Assembly (NCBI GenBank): GCA_017536845.1
Contig: JAFWCP010000429.1
Coordinates: forward strand, 1-6,865
DNA length: 6,865 bases
Origin: Solobacterium sp.
Lineage (GTDB): Bacteria > Bacillota_I > Bacilli_A > Erysipelotrichales > Erysipelotrichaceae
Direction of reading: 5' to 3'
Shown: positions 5,884 through 6,865 of the stretch, one piece after another
Layout: each line of letters opens with the position of its first letter
Numbering within the stretch: position 1 is the stretch's first letter
Program-made: the position numbers and the translations under genes
Notes under the pieces: generated by a model
Database searches by the model: none
What the model saw: only the letters and a program-made list of their open reading frames with translations
Told to the model about the DNA's origin: nothing

Positions 5884-6865
5884 GTGATCAGAGAAAAGAT
5901 GATCTGTATGATGATGAATTAGATCAGAATACAAGCAAGACCGAACTTGCCAACAAGATCGCCGAACGTTCCAACCGTGTTGCCCATACCTACCAGCACA
6001 TCGAGGATGCCGTGATCAGAGCCATCCGCTGGTTCTCCAGCCTGCTCAACAAGATCCTGTTTTCCAAGAAGTACGCCAAGATTACCGCCCTTGTCATGGC
6101 CATCCTGCTGTACTTCTACGTCAACTACAACTCCCTGTCATCCGTGTATACCTCTCCGCTGAAAAGCACCAGGAGGCTGGATGATGTGACGGTGACAGCC
6201 AAGTACAATTCGGATACCTTCGAACTGTCCGGGCTTGTCAAGACCGTCGATATCTCAATTGTCGGCGATGCCAACAATGTCACCAACGCCATTACGGGCG
6301 GCGGCGTGATTGTCGCCGACCTGGAAGGCATGACCGAGGGAACGCACGAAGTCCGGCTGACGTCGGAAGGCTTCGGCAACAACGTCGATGTCATCTGCGA
6401 CCCTTCCACGGTGATCATCACCCTGAAGAAAAAGACGACCCAGCAGTTTGACCTGTCCTATGACTTCATCAACCTGAACCAGATGGAAAGCATCTATGCG
6501 GTGGGTGAGCCGACCTTTGAATACTCCAAGGTCAACGTCCGTGCGTCCAAGGATACGCTGGATTCGATCGCCTTTGTCAAGGCGCTGATCGATGTTTCCA
6601 ACAAGGCGGCGGAATTTGAACAGGAGGCCAGGCTGATCGCCTACAACGCTTCCGGCGAACCGGTCAGCGCCGACATCATCCCGTCTACCGTGCACGTCAC
6701 CGTACCGGTGACCAGCCCGTCCAAGACGGTGCCGATTGAAATCCAGGTCATCGGCGAAGTGCCGACCGAAGGCATGGCCATTGAATCGATTGACTGCAAC
6801 CAGATGACGGTGACCATCTACGGTCCCAACAACGTCCTGGCATCGGTCGAAAAGGTCTACGTCCA
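5880..6865 (+). CDS. cdaR: CdaR (YbbR-domain) regulator of CdaA, 3' end outside window
   Basis: This is the membrane-anchored YbbR-domain protein that binds CdaA and modulates c-di-AMP synthesis in Bacillota. The ATG at 5880 overlaps the cdaA stop as ATGA, with GGAGGG (5869-5874) 5 nt upstream, so translation is probably coupled. The frame is open to the window end (328 codons), so the C-terminus is missing. Residues 1-65 are a charged, probably cytoplasmic region: very acidic at 1-20, then helix-like (about 22-60). A single membrane helix follows at about 67-83. Beyond it are extracellular YbbR repeats: one at about 98-185, a second at about 188-277 and the start of a third from about 283 (TVPIEIQVIGEVP). 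Canonical CdaR proteins have only a few residues before the membrane helix, so the N-terminus here is extended. glmM often follows cdaR in Bacillota; that position is not in view. Confidence 0.92.
   Translation, partial: MSDQRKDDLYDDELDQNTSKTELANKIAERSNRVAHTYQHIEDAVIRAIRWFSSLLNKILFSKKYAKITALVMAILLYFYVNYNSLSSVYTSPLKSTRRLDDVTVTAKYNSDTFELSGLVKTVDISIVGDANNVTNAITGGGVIVADLEGMTEGTHEVRLTSEGFGNNVDVICDPSTVIITLKKKTTQQFDLSYDFINLNQMESIYAVGEPTFEYSKVNVRASKDTLDSIAFVKALIDVSNKAAEFEQEARLIAYNASGEPVSADIIPSTVHVTVPVTSPSKTVPIEIQVIGEVPTEGMAIESIDCNQMTVTIYGPNNVLASVEKVYV

Overview
The window reads as chromosomal housekeeping DNA of a Gram-positive-type bacterium, most likely Bacillota and possibly Erysipelotrichia. The taxonomic call is an inference. 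It rests on the cdaA-cdaR (diadenylate cyclase and regulator) pair, an LCP-family wall-polymer ligase, strong GGAGG-type ribosome binding sites, sigma-A-like promoters, and G/C-ending codons in the genes beside AT-rich control regions. I see no insertion sequence, phage gene, CRISPR array or toxin-antitoxin pair.

Left block (1-3118, + strand). The 3' end of an LCP (LytR-CpsA-Psr) gene is followed by a promoter-like site whose -35 box overlaps its stop codon. A tightly packed three-gene run comes next: a stand-alone left-handed beta-helix acyltransferase resembling the GlmU C-terminal domain, tsaC (threonylcarbamoyl-AMP synthase for tRNA t6A) and glyA (serine hydroxymethyltransferase). The genes overlap by 1 and 8 nt, which suggests translational coupling. 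A clean intrinsic terminator closes the run.

Middle (3119-3556). A two-tRNA operon lies on the minus strand: tRNA-Ile(GAT), then tRNA-Ala(TGC). It has a near-consensus promoter with an AT-rich palindromic UP-element-like sequence and its own terminator facing the glyA terminator. This Ile-Ala pair normally sits in the 16S-23S rRNA spacer, but no rRNA flanks it here. A divergent extended -10 promoter drives the next gene.

Right block (3557-6865, + strand). A small-multidrug-export family (PF06695-like) membrane protein is followed by cdaA (dacA), which starts at TTG. cdaR follows, overlaps cdaA by 4 nt (ATGA) and is cut by the window edge. CdaA is about twice the usual length. After a complete three-helix membrane region and DAC domain (DGA and RHR motifs present), it carries an extra tail of about 315 residues: charged and Pro/Lys/Glu-rich, then an ARAKEE-type helical repeat, then a distinct acidic/hydrophobic C-terminal segment. 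CdaR also has a longer cytoplasmic N-terminus than the usual form. These paired cytoplasmic extensions on a c-di-AMP synthase and its membrane regulator are the most unusual feature of the window. In many Bacillota glmM follows cdaR; that position lies beyond the window.
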